From Alectoria sarmentosa (Eukaryota; Ascomycota; Lecanoromycetes; Lecanorales; Parmeliaceae), in the NCBI GenBank assembly GCA_009733775.1, contig WOGZ01000018.1:9120-73119 (forward strand): a stretch of DNA of 64,000 bases, in the 5' to 3' direction. Made by a program: the position numbers and the translations under genes. This document shows, piece after piece, positions 29,464 to 42,292 of the stretch (its first letter is position 1; every line of letters begins with the position of its first letter). Below the pieces are notes generated by a model. It was not told the origin of the DNA. It saw only the letters and a list, made by a program, of their open reading frames with translations, and did no database searches.

Positions 29464-30503
29464 ATGGCTCCACCAGTGGCAACTGAAACACTCTCATCCT
29501 TCGGCTCTATGCCTACTAAAGCCATCAACGGAAATGGACTCGTGAAGCTCAATGGAGCCAAAACCCTCGAGGACATGGTTGACAGATGGGAGAGCTTCAA
29601 GTTCGATCCCATTCGCGAGAGCCAGGTCTCCCGTGCCATGACTCGTCGCTACTTCCAAGACTTGGACACCTACGCCGAAAGCGACGTTGTCATTGTTGGT
29701 GCTGGATCCTGTGGTCTGAGCACTGCGTACATGCTTGGCAAAGCTCGTCCAGACCTCAAGATCGCCATCATTGAAGCTTCTGTCTCTCCTGGTACTCGGC
29801 CATCTCTTTCTCAATCCTCAAGACTTGTTGTCCCGATCCTATCTGACAGTCTACAGGTGGTGGTGCTTGGCTGGGTGGTCAACTCTTTTCCGCAATGGTG
29901 ATGCGCAAGCCTGCTGATGCATTCTTGTCCGACCTCGGCGTTCCATACGAAGAAGAAGGCAACTACGTTGTCGTCAAGCACGCGGCCCTCTTCACCTCCA
30001 CTCTCTTGTCTAAGGTCCTTTCCTTCCCAAACATCAAGCTCTTCAATGCTACTGCAGTCGAGGATTTGATCACTCGCCCCTCCGACAAGGGTGATGGAAA
30101 CGTCCGTATTGCTGGCGTGGTGACCAATTGGACTCTCGTGACCATGCATCACGACGATCAGTCCTGCATGGATCCCAACACCATCAATGCTCCACTCGTC
30201 ATTAGTACTACCGGCCACGATGGACCTTTTGGCGCCTTTTGCGTTAAGCGTCTTGTTAGCATGAACCAAATTGAGAAGCTTGGAGGCATGCGAGGACTGG
30301 ATATGAACACGGCTGAGGATGCCATCGTCAAGCGCACCCGAGAGGTGGTTCCAGGCCTCATTGTCGGAGGTATGGAATTGAGCGAGATTGATGGCGCTAA
30401 CCGTATGGGTCCTACTTTCGGTGCCATGGCACTCAGTGGTGTCAAAGCTGCTGAGGAGGCGTTGAAGGTTTTTGAGCAGCGCAAGATGGAGAATGCAGAG
30501 TAA
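29464..30503 (+). CDS. THI4: thiamine thiazole synthase
   Basis: Two exons, 29464-29791 and 29857-30503 (65-nt intron), 324 aa. Thi4 makes the thiazole half of thiamine from NAD, glycine and a sulfur atom taken from its own Cys; each molecule works once. SDVVIVGAGSCGLSTAYML (about 73-91) is the NAD/FAD-like fold, and splicing restores VSPGGGAWLGGQLFSAM. The sulfur-donor Cys is Cys213 in HHDDQSCMDPNTI, aligned with yeast Cys205. The DGPFGAFCVKR and GLIVGGMELSEIDGANRMG segments complete the family pattern. The upstream TPP aptamer predicts repression by thiamine. Confidence 0.96.
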
Positions 30504-32464
30504 GAAACCCGCTGCGATGTGCAGCGGGGAGATGGGTGGGACTGATAGGGGCACATGCACATTGGAGAAGGATTAGTGAGCTGATGCCGTTAATGCACCG
30601 GGTGTTGGGAAAGGATTCTACACTGTCATTATCAACATACATAGTTGGAGAATGCATCGGGGTGAGATGCGCAGCTCATTGTCAAAGCCATGAGCAACCT
30701 GGACCGTTGACAGCTTGCCCTATGGGAGTCCGACTCAAAAGCATTGGTCTCCAAGATTCGAGAGTGATGGATGTACTTTCACTCCCCCTCCCATGCGAAA
30801 CATAAAAATAAACAAATAGACAACCCCTCGTCGTGGCCCTAAATATAGCAAATTTCATCCAGGGGCGGTTGGAAAGAGCTGGTCCCTTGGTGAGTAAGGG
30901 CCATCAAAACAGCCATCTCATCCCATTCTAAGTTAGAACTCTACTCGTGTAAGCGGTTAAACTAAGCCAAATCCCTGAACCTGGCCAATGCGTTGGCGCT
31001 TAAACAGGCGAACGTCAGTCCGACCTTTTGACTGGCTCCAACAATCTCTAGTGGGGCGGGTGAGCCGATGGGAGTCTGGAAGGATTATGACTCTGAGCCA
31101 GCTGGAAAGATGTGATACGAGGAAGATAGCCATGAGGACATGAAAGAAGGAAAGGTCCGATTGAAGAGATGGATCCGAGACACTCAGGGGGAAAATAGTG
31201 TAAGAGATAGGCTTTTACTGCATGCTTTATGCACGTAAATTGGAGAGCATGGCTTTCAACTCTGCGTCATTGCCGCTGACAGGGGTCAAAGGTTCCAGAA
31301 AGCTGCACCCAATGTTCAAGTTTGCATCTCCATCGTCTTCAAACTTGATAGCAACAGAACCTCTGGAAGAATCGTAGAAGATCAAAAGCAATAATAGCCT
31401 TGTCGGTAGAAAGAAAGCCTCAATAGGTCAGGTAATAATGTTGAATAGAAGGTGAAAGGAAGAAGAAGCTTGGACGGGGATTGGTAGATTGGGAATTGCC
31501 GGTAGGTAAGTCTACCAATTACCATAGGCGAGATTCACATGCCGTCCCGCCTTTTTCGAATCTTGATCTGTGCCTGGAATGCATGCACCTAAATGTGCCC
31601 TACAAGGTCTGGTTACTAGGTAAGGTAGGTATGTACTATTACTTTACTACTCAACTATTCTAATGCCACCAGACGGAGCCCTTCTCCGCACTACTACTTT
31701 GCTTCTTCTTTTATGAATTTTTCTTCAGCTGAACCACTTCACCAGCCTGAGCCAGCCTCCTATCTTCTTCCTGTCCGGGTCCCGTCCCCGCTTCGCTTGG
31801 CTTCCTGTAAGACCTAAACAATCCAATCTCTCTCCAAAAAACTGTCTTGGCCTGACCCTGCCTACTCCAGGAGACCTCCTTTTCTACTTTGCTTGACCTT
31901 TGCATATTCAGTGCACCTTTGAACAGAAAGAGAAGAGAACAGACCTGAAGACCTATCACACCCTCTTCACCAGCTCCTCCGACCTCCTACAAGACTCCCT
32001 GAAGCCAGCCAGACCTGTTACCAACCTTTCTACCGCTTGAATACAAGCCCTCTTACTATCTCAAGCCTTCTCCGTCCGCCCAACGCTGCTCTCGAATTTA
32101 TTATCCATATACAAGACCTTGGAGTGCTACGCTTCCAACCTCAAACCTCCAATCTCCAATCTCCAATACCGCATCTACATCAGCTGCAGAGCCGTGATTG
32201 GCTTCTTCCAAAATCACTTTGACACCCTGTCCATGCTTTGCTATGAGTTTTGAATTACCGCAATACAGGTATGACTCCACATCACACCCTGCCCTGCAAT
32301 ATCATACAATGGGTTGGCGAGTGTGGTCGCTCTTTAGGCCTGGCAGAGGACTATCCCATAGATTGCCTGACTGCCAGGGCAGAGGCAGGGAGGGAAGGGT
32401 ACACATTCACTATAAGCGTGCAGCTCGGTTGAGGTTCTCTGCACTTGCAAACGCTGACAAATTC
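30504..32464. other. 2-kb gene-poor stretch, 3' of THI4 to the PHD gene leader
   Basis: No full gene. On the minus strand 31227-31362 an open stretch reads GSVAIKFEDDGDANLNIG to a stop and is preceded by a CTTCCAG acceptor-like site; it could be a last exon, but I find no partner exon and no family. From 31700 to 32464 the plus strand is CT- and CAA-rich, as in long fungal 5' leaders. Confidence 0.4.
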
Positions 32465-34887
32465 ATGGTCTCTAGCTTTAGCCACGCTGGTGAACCTCCA
32501 ACACCCACCAAGACGCCTACGTCTCCGAACTTCTTCCTGAATTCATTCCAAACCCCAAAACAAGGCACGAGATTCTATGGTCCTCAATCCCCTTGGAGTC
32601 CCGCTTTTCACTCGGCGGCGAGTCCTGATCTAAAAACACCGACCCAACTGAGTTTCACGGCACCTACTAAAAGCCCTACCAAGATCTTGGAATTTAAGAG
32701 ACCCTCCACAGGCCAAGATCTTGAGACAGAAATAGCCTCCCATGTACATCACTTGTCACCCAACCCCAGCCTGCCGTTGCCTCCGGTAGAGCCGTCTCGC
32801 CAACTAACATCCTCACCCAACCCGTCTTCGACCTCGGAAGCGAAGCGTCGTCGCTTGAATACGAACGAGTCTTCTGTGACTCCCTTGAAGACTAGCTTTG
32901 ACCACTCGGCCGGTACAGCTATGAACTCGGCTGGATCGATGCAGACTCCACCTCCAACGAGTACATCTGCTTCACGACGAAAAGCACAACAAACTCAAGT
33001 AGCTAAACTGGTCAAAGAATCTGCAGAAAAGGGCAGAAGGATGTCCTTTCCAAACTTCGGAAAAGGTGAAGGCGCTCATGGCTCGACATCTCAGGTGGAG
33101 GAATCACCGCAACAATTCCCCGCCCTACAATTCTCCCCGGAGGGTTTGGAGGGTTTTGGATTTCAAATGTCTGGTCCAGCTACGGCGCCCGTGTATCCGC
33201 AACACAAGCTGTTCTGGGACCCGGAGCATGGCGGCGACACAATGAACCTTGACTTTCCAATGGATGATACGTTCACTACTTTTGAAATGGGAGTTCAGAA
33301 AGTTTTGGATCCGTTCGTCTCACCACAGGATCATACAAACGGAATTCAATTTCCAACCTCGCCAGGCTTCAATCTTATCAGTACTAGAAACGACAGCTTA
33401 ACAACGTATACATCGTCGTCCTACGCAGAATCACCAAGTCATACGGTCACTTTGGCACGTGGGAAGTTTGCTGGGAATGCGGTCAATCCTAGCTTGCTTT
33501 TCAGTTCGCCTGGTAGGGCTGCCGATGTCGCAGCTATGCCGGTTGTGAGCCAGGCTATACAAGATGATTTGCTTCGGCCGTATGCACATCAAATGCGTGA
33601 TGCACAGATGGAGCTTGACATGCAACTGGCTCGAAAACCGAAAAGAAAGCGAGTACCTGAGACTGATGATTCTCCAGCGGTAAAGGCTGCTCTTGTGACG
33701 TTACGTGAGGATCAGACCGGCCGATCTGGTGTTGAACGCGATCACATTGACGAAATTCTCGAAGCTAAAGCTATTGCTCGTTCCCGAAGCCGAAATCTGT
33801 ACGGGCATGCGAAGGAGCGTCATGAAGCAGGGTCAAGATCATTCCAAAAACAACGAAGTCTGAGCCGGTTACGTGACTCCCAACGAAAACGATCCTCGGT
33901 GACCCTGACTATTGATGCCAGTGGCAGGGCAAAGACTGTCGTAGCAGATGACACCAAGCATGCGTCCCGAAGCGGAATTCTCGTGGACAATGAATCTGAA
34001 GACAGTGAGAGCGACTCGTCATCATCAAGTGCTGAAATGGTGACGAGCCAGCCCCAATCTTTCGCTTTTCCTTCTGAAAGGCAAAAGCAGCCAAAGCTTG
34101 GACGATTCTTCAATGATCCCAAATCGCACTCGCAGCGGTCCTCTTACACCTCTACCTTAGAATCGGCCAGCAATGCTCAAGCGCCATCTACACGGCGAAC
34201 GTCCTCCAATCTTCAAACACAGCACAGCTCTCATGCCTACAGTGGCGCCGGCAGGATTGAAGTAGAAAGCGAAGCTGAAACGATTATCGATACTGATGAT
34301 GACAGAGGTGACGCCCAGTCTGAGCTGAAGAAGGTTCTCCAGTCCAGATCGCAGAAGAAGGTCAGCAAGCAAGCAGTACGGCCAGAATCGAGGGACGGTT
34401 TTACTGGTCAACGCCGAGCATATCCGGCGCAAGGCGGCCCTTTACACCCATATTACACCACTGGATCTCACACCCCAGGCCATCATGGACACCAGGACCC
34501 ATACAGCAATATCTCACCCACCACGATCACCGACCCAGACATGTCAACACCAACCACGGGTCGGGAGAGCAATGCAAGCGGCGACAGTACACGCTGCGTG
34601 TGCCATATGACCGAGGACTTTGGGGAGGTCATGATACAATGGTGAGTCTCGCGTCTACGGGCAACAGCCAAAAGAACGCACTGACCCCACACAGCGAATC
34701 TTGCCGCAAATGGCAGCATGTCTCGTGCCTCGGTTTCGACCCGAACAAGCTGCCTTATGTCCATCTCTGCATCTTTTGCACAGGCTCAACCCCCAACGTT
34801 CGCGGAGGACGTGTACGCGAGCCGGCGAGGGCAGCGTTCCCGCCACCAAGCTCACCGTTAGCGCATAAGCCTCATCGATACAGATGA
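32465..34887 (+). CDS. PHD-finger nuclear protein
   Basis: Two exons, 32465-34641 and 34695-34887 (53-nt intron GTGAGT...CACACAG), 789 aa. The PHD finger sits at the very C-terminus and is split by the intron: TRCVCHMTEDFGEVMIQ joins CESCRKWQHVSCLG, followed by LCIFCTG. This gives the Cys4-His-Cys3 ligand set. PHD fingers often read the methylation state of histone H3 tails. The first 730 residues are Ser/Thr/Pro-rich and probably disordered (EPPTPTKTPTSPNFFLNSF near the start), with basic KPKRKR and acidic ESEDSESDSSSSS patches. The frame is open upstream to 32198, but ATG 32465 (MVSSFSHAGEPP) starts the regular sequence. Set3-like or Bye1-like roles cannot be chosen from sequence. Confidence 0.8.
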
Positions 34888-35478
34888 TATACCTGGCTAT
34901 TTTGTGGCTTGGGTATGGATTGCACATGTCTCTCTTTTGACTTTGGAACGGAATTAAGGCGATGATTGTGTATGGGAGGCCATTGGTTTGGTATATACCC
35001 CTTCAATGTGTTTCAAATGCCGTAGTTTGAAGGACGCCATGAGCGAGGTTGGATACGCAATATGGATCATGATCATGTATAGCTTGATGTGAACCATCTA
35101 CATAGGTATACCAATCAACTTAAGCAACAAACAAGCCAATATGTTTAACGATGCATCCCCTTGGAATGAATAATAATCACTTCCAAGCGTGTCGACTTTC
35201 AAAGAGAAAGTCTTGATGGGTTCAAAGCATCGATTCCATCAAACTCATGCTATGTTTGAGCGCGAAACCCACAGGCGGCCCTATGTATGTCCACGTCCAC
35301 GCCTAGTCATCAAGTCCATGAAAGTCGCTCGCTCCAACCGTATCTAGCGCCACGCTAGGTCAAGAGCAGGTGGGGCCCTCGCCTTCCAGCCCTGTGGTAT
35401 CAACGCAACAAGTCCAAACGTAAAATTATATACGAGCACTAATATAGTACCCTGACCATTCCGGTGCAGAACTGCGAA
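34888..35478. other. convergent gene-free stretch
   Basis: Between the PHD gene (plus) and the histidine kinase gene (minus). No feature is supported. Confidence 0.45.
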
Positions 35479-38400
35479 TCAAGCAGCATTCCCCTCCTCT
35501 TCCACCGGCTTGACGCCACCGTGCGCTTCCCAATTATCGAGCAAGCGTCCGACCTCCTTGAACGAGACGGGTTTCGTCATGAAGAGATCGACGCCGCTGG
35601 TGAAAGCTTCGCTCTGGTCTCGGCTGGAAGCGAGGCCCGTGAGGGCGATGATCAAGGCCGGGGAGGGCCTGTTGCCTTCGTCGTCTCTCCGGTTGTGGGA
35701 GCGTGCTTCCTCGATGTCGCGGATGGCTCGGGTGGCTTCGAAGCCGTTCATGACAGGCATGCTTATATCTATCCGGTCCGATTAAAAACTTGCAACCATG
35801 TTTGAGATGCGCAAGAGTAGGGAGGAGTTTACCCATGAAAATGATGTCGTAGCCATACTCGTAAGACTCAGCGGCTTGAACGGCCAGTTGACCGTTCTCG
35901 GCTGAGTCGACGAATTTGTATCTTCTCTTCCGCATGTACGTTTCCAGTAGACGGAGGTTGATCTTGTTGTCATCTACCAGCAGTAATCTCGGAGGACGTT
36001 TCTCTCGCTCCTGAGGCTGCGCTTTAGGCGTCTCACCATTGTGAAGAGCCATGTTTGACGCCGTGAGGCTTGAAGAAGTCGTTCCGTTCAGTCCATGTGC
36101 TTTTTTTGCGTCACTCGAAGGCGCCTCTGTTCCAAAATTCGCTATCTCACCGTGCTTGGTAATAGCTGAGGAGTCATGTAATGAAAGATCAAATGAATGC
36201 GGAAAAGCTGTCTTCACCGCCGGTTCTGTCATTCTCGATGTCAGGGGAGGACGTCTCGACTCGCGCCTCGTAAGCTCGCCCATAGGCCGTGCGGTCAATG
36301 CGACAATCTCGTTCTTGGGTGATCGGGGCGATGTGGGGTTTGTTTGGATTTGACTTTGTTGGTCAGGGAATGGGAAAGTCTGACCGTCGGTCACTGTCAA
36401 TTCTCCGCTTGTACTATTTGAAGAATTTGGGTTCCAATGGTCGATAGCCATCTGTGCATTGTCTGACTCGCTCGCTGTCACAACCCCATTAGTCTGAACA
36501 CTAAGAGGGCGCAGAATATCTTCAGTCTCGAGTGTCAGATGCTCCATATCTGGTATCGCAGTATCTGCCTCTGACTCTAAAGACTCCGGACCTCCACTCG
36601 AGAATGTTATCACTGGGGTCAGCCCCAAATGGTAGTCTCTTGCCTTGTCTAGGCACAGTCGGAGAGCTTTAGCAAGTTTGTGTGGCCCGAAGGGCTTCGA
36701 TACAAATTCCGTGACTGCTGGGATATTTTGACGAGAGGCGGCCTGAGAGCGGGTGGAATTGCTGCATATCACGACAGTTGGCAAATGTGTAGCATTTTTC
36801 GTTGCAAGCTCAGCCAGATCCTTCTCGTCGACAATTATGAGGTCATTGGACGTCAATTCAGACAGCGATGAGCACGCCCTCAGCCCAAACCAGTCTTCGA
36901 TACAGTTTTTGAGTGTCCGGCCCGCCTCGGTCATTTCACTCGTGTATTCATTGGAACAGAAAGCATATAGAGCTACTGTTGTTGCTTGATAGTCAGTTTG
37001 GAGGACACGCATGGAGTCATCCTGAGAGCATCCGTCAATTGATGTGTCAGTACTTGGAGTAGACACTGGAGTATCAGTCCCTGGCAAGCGTGATAAAGGT
37101 ACGCGAATGGTGATGTCGGTTCCCTTTCCTACTTCGCTTTGTACATCAATGGTACCGCGAAGCATGGTGAGGATTGACTTGACGATAGATAAACCAAGCC
37201 CGGTACCGCTTGCGAGTACGTCTTCTTGACAGAAAGCTTCACAGTGTCAGAGAGCTTCGAACAAAGATATGGGATCGGGTCACCTACGATTGTACAAGCT
37301 TGTCCGGAGATATTCCGACGATATACCTTTGCCGGTGTCTGTCACCTTGATTTCCAGCATCCTCTCTTCGTTTTCCATTCCACTATCGCGCGAAGAATCT
37401 AGAGCTAGCTTAACAACAATTGATCCTTTCTGCGTGTACTTGAGCGCATTTCCGAAGATGTTCATGATGACCTGAAACCTGTTAGCTTCAACACATCATG
37501 TAGCAGCATATATCTACCCTTTTTAATGCCCCTGGCTGTGTAGTGAAGACGTAATTCTCATGAGCAATGTCTAGTATGACCTCTACCGATTTCACTGCGC
37601 TGGCCTTCTTCACACGGGACTGATCGCCGATATGTATACCGCGATCAAGAGCTTCAGCTTTGGCTCCATGGGAGAAGTCGGTCGCTTCCGTCGAACTGAT
37701 GTCCTGGTAGATTTGGCCTGCGTAGACCCCTTCAACGACTTCTTCTGTAACGGCCGCAACGTCCACAGTCGCGTAAATGTTCATCATTGGAGGCACTTCC
37801 TTGTCAGCTATACGTCGGTTCGCCGCTCCTCTTGTCCTTGATCCTGGCTTGCGTACGTTGCGCCAGTTTCTTTCGAAGGAATTGATTTTGCTGTAATCGA
37901 GGATATGATTGATGGTGTCCAACAAGGTACGCCCGCATGAGGATATTGTATCGACCAAACTACTTTGGAATGCATCTGCTTCGGTGTCGGCCAAAAACTC
38001 TGCGCTAGCAAGTATGCCATGCTAAACAATTTTAGCAGATCATCCAAAGCCAATGTAGTGTTCACTTACTAAGGGTGATCGGAATTCATGGGAAATAGAT
38101 CCTATGAAATCCGCTTTCTGACGGTCTGCCGCGATCGATGCCAGCCGAGAGACTTCTGCCATGACGCTGTTTCCAAAGGCCATGAAGAAATTGAGCTCCG
38201 TATCCCGCGAGAATATTTGACGACCAGAGGTAGTCCAGGCAAAACCACCAGTAAACCAGCGGCTGGAAGAGGCATCCCATAGGCCAGAGAAGATCAATTG
38301 GCGAACACCCGGGAAATATTTCTGGAGGAGCAGGGCCTCGATCTGCTTCCTATTGGCTCGTGTTTGTCTGCTGCTTTCCGACTTGGTTCGCTCCTTGGGA

Positions 38401-39686
38401 GATAAGGGTTCCTCTTCTGAAGAAGAGAAGCTGCCATCTTGGTCAAAGGACCAAAGCTTCCCACGAGGGTACCACGCGAGCAAGCTGTGGAGCAGACTCT
38501 CATCCACGGGGTTGAAAGCTTTCTTCTCAGGTGGTTGATTTCCGAGGCTTAGATCTGATTCAGGCGTAGAGTAGCTGACGATATCGGCGAGTCTTTGGGA
38601 TTTTCGCTCATGGGAACCGCTATTCTCTGATGTACGATGTCGCGAAGTCGCGTCGAAATACACGACGCCTCCTCTTTCCCGGATATCTAGAGATTCGGAG
38701 AGAATGTTCGCTGCCCTTGCAAACGTCATCCGATGACTTGTGTCCACAGTTCTGCTTGCGTTGCCGAAGTCTGAGTCCTCCTGAGATGAGTCTTGGTCGC
38801 TGTAGGGCCCATTGTTGCTCATCAGTGATATCCCGCTGTCCTTTCTAATTTTCGCCAATCCGCCGTCGCTGTGAGAGCGATCTTTGTGAGCCATCCCAGT
38901 CTTGTGTGTCAGGTCATCTAGCACTAGCCTGCTTTTCCCCTCTACAAAGGCGTTCATACCCAGGGAAAGCCTCATCACCTTCTTGCGCTCTTCTGCCTCC
39001 ATGGTAATCTCCATGTGCTTCATGACCGTCTGCGCAATAGTAGCAAGAAAGAGCGCATGATCAGCGCCTAATTGAGGTCGTGCCACGTCGTCGAGGATAA
39101 ACAGGGAGCCAATGTTGACCCCCTTTTTCGTCGTCAAAGGTGTTCCCGCGTAGTATCTGAAGTACGGAGGTCCGTTAACGAATGGCAATCGGTTGAATCG
39201 CTCGTCTTTCGAGAGATCTGTGACGGTGAACAAAGACGGAGAAGAGCCCAAGGAGGGCGGTAATTCGATGGTCTTCTCGCATAATCTCCCAGACTTGTCG
39301 ACGGTTCCGCAACCGAACCAGAGTCCATCGCCCGCTTCTTCCGACTTGTTGTTATTCACAAGGTCCAGTGTCTTGGTGGATTCGGCAACGAAATACTGCT
39401 TTTCTCGGTCGATCAAGCTTCAAGGAAATCATCAGCTCCACATTCCAAGATTATTGTAACAACCGTACCTGATCATTGCCCTCTTCGCGTGCAGCCGGAT
39501 GGCACACAACTGTGCCAACGCCGTCAGGGTAGTATTGGGTGAGGATGCGGCATGGACGCTGAGAGTGTCTTGTTGCGAAGGGGATTCCGGAGGCTGGAAG
39601 TAGCGGTAGAGCTCGCGCTCGCGGACGCTATCAATTTTCGATGGGCTGGTCTTCAGAGGGACTGCCGTCGCCGCCGCCGCCATCAT
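35479..39686 (-). CDS. cytosolic GAF-domain hybrid histidine kinase
   Basis: Six exons (39469-39686, 38070-39417, 37518-38021, 37288-37471, 35833-37236, 35479-35768) with introns of 51, 48, 46, 51 and 64 nt give 1315 aa with every frame consistent. A GAF-like sensor (about 95-240) contains DGLWFGCGTVDK and FRYYAGTPLTTKKGVNIGSL. The HisKA box is SISHEFRSPLHGIL, with the phospho-acceptor His near residue 517. HATPase motifs are MNIFGNALKYTQKG (N), VTDTGKGIS (G1) and ASGTGLGLSI (G2). The C-terminal receiver has LLLVDDNKINLRLL, FMDISMPVMNGFEA with its phospho-Asp codon split by the last intron, and FMTKPV. No membrane segment is visible. Such proteins feed the Ypd1-Skn7/Ssk1 phosphorelay in stress or developmental signalling; the ligand is unknown. 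Confidence 0.9.
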
Positions 39687-40083
39687 GTACTCCTGCTCTT
39701 GTTAGGTCAGGCTCATCGAGCAGACGCGTTATGGTCTCAATTCCAATCCATGGGAAGATATCTCGGTCGGGCTGGGAATTTCTGAGGGCATCTAGCGCGA
39801 CATGGAATGATTCCTCTCCGCTCTGGAGGGTCGAAGGGCTCCAGTGTGACGTCGACAGGCTACCGTGGAGATTCGATATCAATTGGTGAGGCCTGTCCGA
39901 AGGTCCACTGAAGGCGGAGAAGGCTCCTGTCTTGGCACAGATCGGCACCACTACTCTAAATTCCGTTTTATGTCCGGAGATTTCCTTTCAATTTCACTTT
40001 GAAAAGTACAAATTGCCCAACACAGCTAATTTGTTACACACTGCTTGGCCAATGAGTAATCTCATACCGTCTTACTCCCAACC
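39687..40083. other. divergent intergenic stretch
   Basis: Between the histidine kinase start and the DUF2293 gene. Minus-strand sequence stays open through part of it, so an extra 5' exon of the kinase gene cannot be excluded. Confidence 0.35.
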
Positions 40084-41847
40084 ATGGGCCCATCCGCGTC
40101 CCAGCCGAGAGCTTCGCTGCAGCATGTATCTGAGAGAGTAGGTCAGAATCTCCAGTTTTCGTGTCTTAGAGAAGTGAGTAGTAAGGTCAAGCTCATGTTG
40201 AGATCCCTCAGCCGTCTCATAGTCCGGACAATCCCCCTCACGGCTACGTTCTTGTTCCCAAAGGAGATGTCTACGTTACTCGACATTGGTATGAAAGTCT
40301 CAGAAATTTGCACGAAATGCCCATCTAACATTCAACGAACAGTCGAAATCTGACAAAAGTATCCGGAGAAAAACTATGGATTGTCTATGTAAGACCTCAA
40401 GAATACGCGCTGTCCTTAACTCACCGTTTACAAGGACCGCAAATCGAATGAAAGGCTTGGAATCCACTGCTTTCGACCGATCGTTGAAGCAGTCAAAGAA
40501 GACGCTGCTGCCACTGAAGAAAAACGCCGACGAGCGGTAGCAGCCAAAGACAGTCGCGATCACAAGCAGGCTCACCAGTTGCTTCTTGGATTCTTCCCCA
40601 ATATACCCGAGAGAGCTTGCAAAGAGATTTTGGGGCATGGCTTCCAGAAAGGAAGCGGTCGGGTGGGTCGATCACAAACCCTCGAAGCTAAACTAAAGGT
40701 CCAGCTGGCCGTCAATGCTCATATCCGACATCGTCTAACACATTACGATTCCATACTGGCAGCTAACAAGGGTCAAGATGCCAAGCTCGCAGCAAGAGAA
40801 ATGGTACACGGCCAGGTCCAGGCAATCGCAGACTCATGGCGCACGACGAGCTCTCAAGCCGGAAGTTCAAAATATCGGACCTCGGAGCCCAGAGGCTCAG
40901 CAGCAACACTTGAAGCCAATCGGCAACGGCGCAGCCAACGAAGTAAGGCACAGATAACTACGACCAACGGAGCTCAAGTCCTCGAGGAAGCTCTCGGCGG
41001 TCTGCGCTTAGATGGAAGTCAGGGCGAGGCAGAGGCACGAGCGGATTTGAGGAAGCTAGAACGTGACCCAAATTATCAAATGACGGACAGAAGGATTGTT
41101 GCAATCCGTAATATACTTAGACCAAACGGAAACAGCACCACACAGTCAGAAGAACAAGCGGAGAACGCCCGACGACTTGCCAAGAAGGTGGCACAAAAGA
41201 AGGACCGCGAACGCAGTTTGCCATGGCGGGGTCTAGTCCGTCAAATTGAGCTGGATCCCAGCATCAGAATGTCCAAGACAAAGAAACAGGAGGCCCACCG
41301 CCTACAGAGTGAACAGGCAGAGAAGATCGGAGAGGGCAAGGACCCGCGAAATGTGCATGAAAGACAGTTTCCAGACCAATTCAAGCAAATTAAGCGAAAA
41401 GAATGTGGGAGATTGAGGATCACTGCCAATGGCGTCGAACTGGAGCCGAGAGAGCTGGGCAGATACGTACCGGAATCTGAACCAAGAAACGATCAACCTC
41501 GCAGATCACCTCTCCTGAGAGGCCACCACTGTACACGGGGTAGAAATCCTACAAAAGGTGGCGGTCTCTCTGATACGCCTGGTGACGGCGTGCAGCTAGA
41601 GTCAATGGGACAGGACAGATACGTGCCGAACTATGGTCCTAGGCCAAGCATTGAAACATCTCCTCAGTCAGGTTATCCTCAGCGACGCAGCCACGGAGCA
41701 GATGGTGACTCTCGCAACAATGACAACAGTGAGGGGCTAGATCCTACTGGAGAGTCCACAAGTGAAGGTAGGGTCATTGGCGAAGATTCTGAGTGGATGG
41801 ATATTGACAACATATCATTGAGGACTGCCGGGGTGCATCTGGTATGA
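40084..41847 (+). CDS. DUF2293-domain protein
   Basis: Core exons are about 40185-40288, 40343-40388 and 40435-41847, with introns 40289-40342 and 40389-40434. Splicing gives GYVLVPKGDVYVTRHC, then NLTKVSGEKLWIVYDRKSN, and FFPNIPERACKEILGHGFQK with GSGRVGRSQTLEAKLKVQL and AHIRHRLTHYD. The last two are the hallmark of DUF2293, a fungal domain of unknown function. The C-terminal 250 residues are Arg/Lys/Gln-rich and likely disordered. The first exon is unresolved: the frame before 40185 is stopped and has no ATG. ATG 40084 could start it with an intron of weak donor near 40140. The shift from a compact domain to a long charged tail suggests a nuclear or nucleic-acid role, but that is only inference. 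Confidence 0.75.
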
Positions 41848-42292
41848 TAGGGACGAGACGCCGGCATGATAGCAGGCGTTAGGGACGGCAATGAGCAGGT
41901 TGACCAATGATACCTAGGTGCTGGACCGGTATGTTTGGACAGAGAGCCATAGTTGAGCCGGATTCTTACCTGTATTTGTAGCATTAACCAGAAGCAGATT
42001 CAATAGAACCTTCAAACTCAATTCATTATTCTGGCATGGGATGACCAAGTAAGGAAGGAAGGAAGAGAGGTGGACTTAGAGCTTCCAACGGCGTCCACGC
42101 TAGTCCTTTTTTGTCTTTGCCGGAGCAATTGCCGTCATCTTTGATTGGTTCCCAAGCTCCTCGCTTCTTTTTTGCCCATTTCCAATATCAAACCTTTCTG
42201 GTACATTTACCACAATCTTTCATTCGTCTGCAGTACCCTAAAGGCGCAAGCATTTGCCTACACTTCTTCTCAAGCACGAAGCACGAAGCACA
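41848..42292. other. intergenic stretch with URA3 promoter
   Basis: Between the DUF2293 gene and URA3, both on plus. CT-rich and CAAT-like sequence precedes a direct duplication of ACGAAGC just before the URA3 start. Confidence 0.45.
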
